From Rostratula benghalensis (taxonomy: Eukaryota > Chordata > Aves > Charadriiformes > Rostratulidae): 64,000 nucleotides of DNA. Below, piece after piece: positions 61,262 through 64,000 of the stretch. The DNA lies in NCBI GenBank assembly GCA_013399305.1, contig VXAI01000068.1, positions 3,708,500 through 3,772,499 on the forward strand. The letters are read 5' to 3'. A program made the translations under genes and the position numbers. The stretch's first letter is position 1. Each line of letters opens with the position of its first letter. The notes under the pieces were generated by a model, which was not told the DNA's origin, made no database searches, and saw nothing but the letters and a program-made list of their open reading frames with translations.

Positions 61262-64000
61262 AATGTGTATCATTTACTAATTTCTTAATGAAAATAGATT
61301 ACTAGCATTTTTCCTGCAATGGGAGCAAAAGAGTATAATATTGAAAGGTTACAGCAATTAAATATACAAAGAAAAATGTATTTACTGGTCCTGTTAATCT
61401 CTGGTTTACGCGTTCCTCTGTGCCTTAGTGGCAAAGTAGATGGTTGGGGATTATCACTCTTAACCAATAAATAGTATACATGGGAGTGGTTTGCATGTCT
61501 CTGACTAGCAGTAATTGCTAAGAAATGTTTTAATGCCTTAGTCTATATTTTCTTTTCCTTTGCTCAGTGCCATTATTCTCAGTGATACCACTTATATCCT
61601 ACCCTGTAATTCTACTTTATCAGGGTTTTGCAGCATAAACATGTGACTTGTCAATCTTTCCCCATAAATACTCTGTACAGACCACTGGCTGTTATTGTTA
61701 ATCCCTGTATTTTTAATTTAGTAAAATGTTTTGCACCTGCAGACCCAAAAGGATGACTCATTTTTATCAGTAGTCTTTGACAAAGGCTGATTTTATTCCT
61801 TGTCAGTTCCTGGCCTTTGCTGATATGGACTCCTCATTTCAAAGCATGAAGTCCCAGGTGACCTTTCCTTCTAACTCCTTGAACTAAAAAGAGGAGAGCA
61901 GAAGTTCAGGAGAAATAACTTGACGCTGACTTCCTAGGTCAATGTAAAGACAAAGGAGAAGGGAGGAAAGAATTATATTTTAATGGAGTGTTAGTGGGCT
62001 CCCTTTCTGTAAGCTGCAACCCTTCCATATGGTGGAGTGTGCTCAGGGTACCTCCTAGCCCCAAAAAGACTGGCAGGCACATTTAAAAATTATGAAAAAG
62101 GTGAATTTCTGTGAAGCACAAACCACAATGTATTGCAGAAGCATTTTCCCTCTTAACTGTGTATGTGTGTGTGAGCACTTGCCTGGCTAAGCAGATTAAC
62201 TGTGTCAGGTCTACGTGTTGTCTTAAGTGCATAACTTGAATGCAAGCAGCTGCTTGGTCATCCCTGTCTATAAAACCTGACTTTAATGACAAGACTTGAG
62301 TTTCCTCACAGATGAATTCATATGCTTTTGGCTGCAAGTATTTGGCTCATGCGATGTCAAGTGTAGTGCCAGCGTGACAAGCTCGTCAGACCATTATGCT
62401 AAACCAGTCTTGCCAAGTAATGATGGATCAGTACGGACAGGCTGCTTCACACTGCAAGCATCACCTCTTTTTGGAAAGCTGCTCTTCTCTGGGCTTTTTA
62501 TGGAACTGATTTATCCTTAAGTCACGCAGACTGAGAGCTCTAGACAGTAGATATCTACTCTTAATTAGATGTGGGAAACTGATCCAAAATGGATAATAGT
62601 CAAGCAACCATTTAACAATTATGTATGGAACAGAGACAAATAAACACATAAGTGGGTTTTTTCCTGTAGAGCTCCTCTCTGCACACAGTCAAAAGCTTAG
62701 AGTGTTAGAGGAAAATAAAGTGAATTCCAGCAATGATTATTGATATGGAAGTAGAATAAAAAGCTGAAAATGCAGTGGAAGACCTAGTCGGTTTGCTGTT
62801 GTGTGTTTGCCAGAGCAATGAGAAATGGTTGGACTTGTCTGTTGACAGGGTGGCCAGTGATCCTAGCAGAAGATGATTACAATAGAGGGGCAAGACTGTA
62901 TGACTAATATAAAAAATTGTCCTGTTCCTCTATGTTCCATTGTCCCCAGATTCACAGTGCTAAATGTACTCTTCCTAAGTTAGACACCTGGATCGTTAAT
63001 CAAACATTTTCCTCGCTCAATGTCACATCTGCTTAATCACTGGTGCATAATTAGTATGGTGGTGGTTTAATGACTCTGCAGAGCCCTCTTGTATTAATAA
63101 AAAATACAGCACAGATCCAACATAGGTGGTGGCAATGCATGTCCCCTCATTCTTCCCTATCAAAGGGTTTTAGTCATGGAAGAGTCACCTGTCGATGGGA
63201 GTTATTAGTCTGCTTCCCTCTGCTGTTTGCCTCTCTGCCCAAGAAGCCAGCAGAAGTGCCAGGTTTTTCTTAGTAATGTTGATAATTGTCCATTGAAAAT
63301 TGCACTGCCATGATAAAGTCACTGCGCAGAGGCAAAGGGCTAGTAATGACTCTTTGTCACTACTGATTGGGCTGCATTTGAACTAGCAGCTCAGAAGAGA
63401 TTTACTTTTTTCCTCATTACTAATCCCCCTGAAGTAATCTTCCACTGGGTACAGATCATTGTCTCTTCTTTTTGCATCTGCCATTTTTGTGCAAAGTACA
63501 TTTCTTTTATCCTTCTTTGTGTTGCTTATTGTCTAAAAGTCAGACAGCCCTATTGAAGAGCTCCTAGACTCACTATGCATCTGTGTCAGAAAAAACAGAC
63601 TGCAGATTTTTTTAAAACATATATGTCATATATATATATATTCACGTAAGATTAAAAAAAAATATTTCAAAATACCTTTAAAAATAGTCATGCTCCTGGA
63701 AAAAAGAAAGGCTAGTGTTTTGTCTTTCCAAAATGCCCATTTCTCTTCCATAGGGAAGTATCTATCTAAAGTTTCTGAATTAAAGTGTTGGATTTTTTCC
63801 AGTTTCATTAGGTTTTATTCAGAAGTCGAAGAAATTACTGCCCTTCATTTGTTCTTTTCAAATGGAATCCTTTTCTATAATCAATCTATTAGTAAAACAA
63901 TCTGGCCTTTATAAGATTAAACTATCGGCAAAACAATATTGTGTATAAGCAATACAGTGACAGAAATGAAAAGAGTAGCTTTTAAAGCACAGAGAATATA
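61262..64000. other. DPP10: Presumed DPP10 intron, downstream of the exon
   Basis: 2.7 kb of non-coding sequence after the donor. The next DPP10 exon, expected to continue with V-T-F-K-A-like coding sequence, is not found before the window ends. A short TG-rich run lies at 62160-62173 and an AT dinucleotide run at 63628-63641. The region at 63285-63440 looks unusually complex for this window and might be conserved non-coding DNA, but nothing in the sequence proves it. Confidence 0.6.
63628..63641. repeat. Short (AT)n microsatellite
   Basis: Seven uninterrupted AT units. Confidence 0.9.

Noticed and set aside
1..64000. Prokaryotic-type systems, CRISPR arrays, toxin or phage modules
   Set aside because: There are no direct-repeat arrays, no dense coding and no ribosome binding sites. 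The window is clearly vertebrate intron with avian repeats.

Overview
This window reads as vertebrate nuclear DNA, almost certainly from a bird. It is AT-rich, has no long open frames, and carries avian repeats: several 5'-truncated CR1 LINE copies with the usual CR1 3' ends, plus a solo endogenous-retrovirus LTR of a type I associate with neoavian genomes. Nothing bacterial, phage or plasmid-like is present. There are no operons, ribosome binding sites, CRISPR arrays or tRNA/rRNA genes. The species cannot be determined from the sequence alone.

The only coding sequence I can support is one 95-nt internal exon on the + strand at 61161-61255. It encodes a piece of the first part of the extracellular beta-propeller of DPP10 (dipeptidyl-peptidase-like 10, the non-catalytic DPP4-family subunit of Kv4 potassium channels). 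A consensus branch point, polypyrimidine tract and AG precede it and a perfect GTAAGT donor follows. The rest of the window is therefore best read as intron: at least 61 kb upstream of the exon and at least 2.7 kb downstream. I looked for the flanking DPP10 exons (transmembrane exon, upstream propeller exon, next propeller exon) and did not find them.

Layout: 1-1187 intron; 1188-1310 CR1 3' end (+); 1311-5727 intron; 5728-6012 CR1 (-) with a reverse-transcriptase C-terminal remnant; 6013-8097 intron with a homeodomain-motif palindrome cluster near 6.4 kb; 8098-8300 first copy of an unidentified 0.2-kb repeat; 8301-11210 intron; 11211-11930 solo LTR (-), interrupted at 11517-11723 by a second copy of the same 0.2-kb repeat flanked by an 11-bp target-site duplication; 11931-27554 intron; 27555-28030 CR1 (-); 28031-34791 intron; 34792-35119 CR1 (-) beside a long T/CT tract; 35155-48129 intron; 48130-48220 short CR1 (-); 48221-59208 intron; 59209-59492 old CR1 remnants (-); 59493-61160 intron; 61161-61255 DPP10 exon; 61256-64000 intron.

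I do not see a new biological system here. The most useful observations are the DPP10 exon and its splice context, and the nested insertion of an unrecognised short repeat into the LTR, which has a second diverged copy about 3.2 kb away. Candidate regulatory patches are reported with low confidence because they need cross-species alignment.
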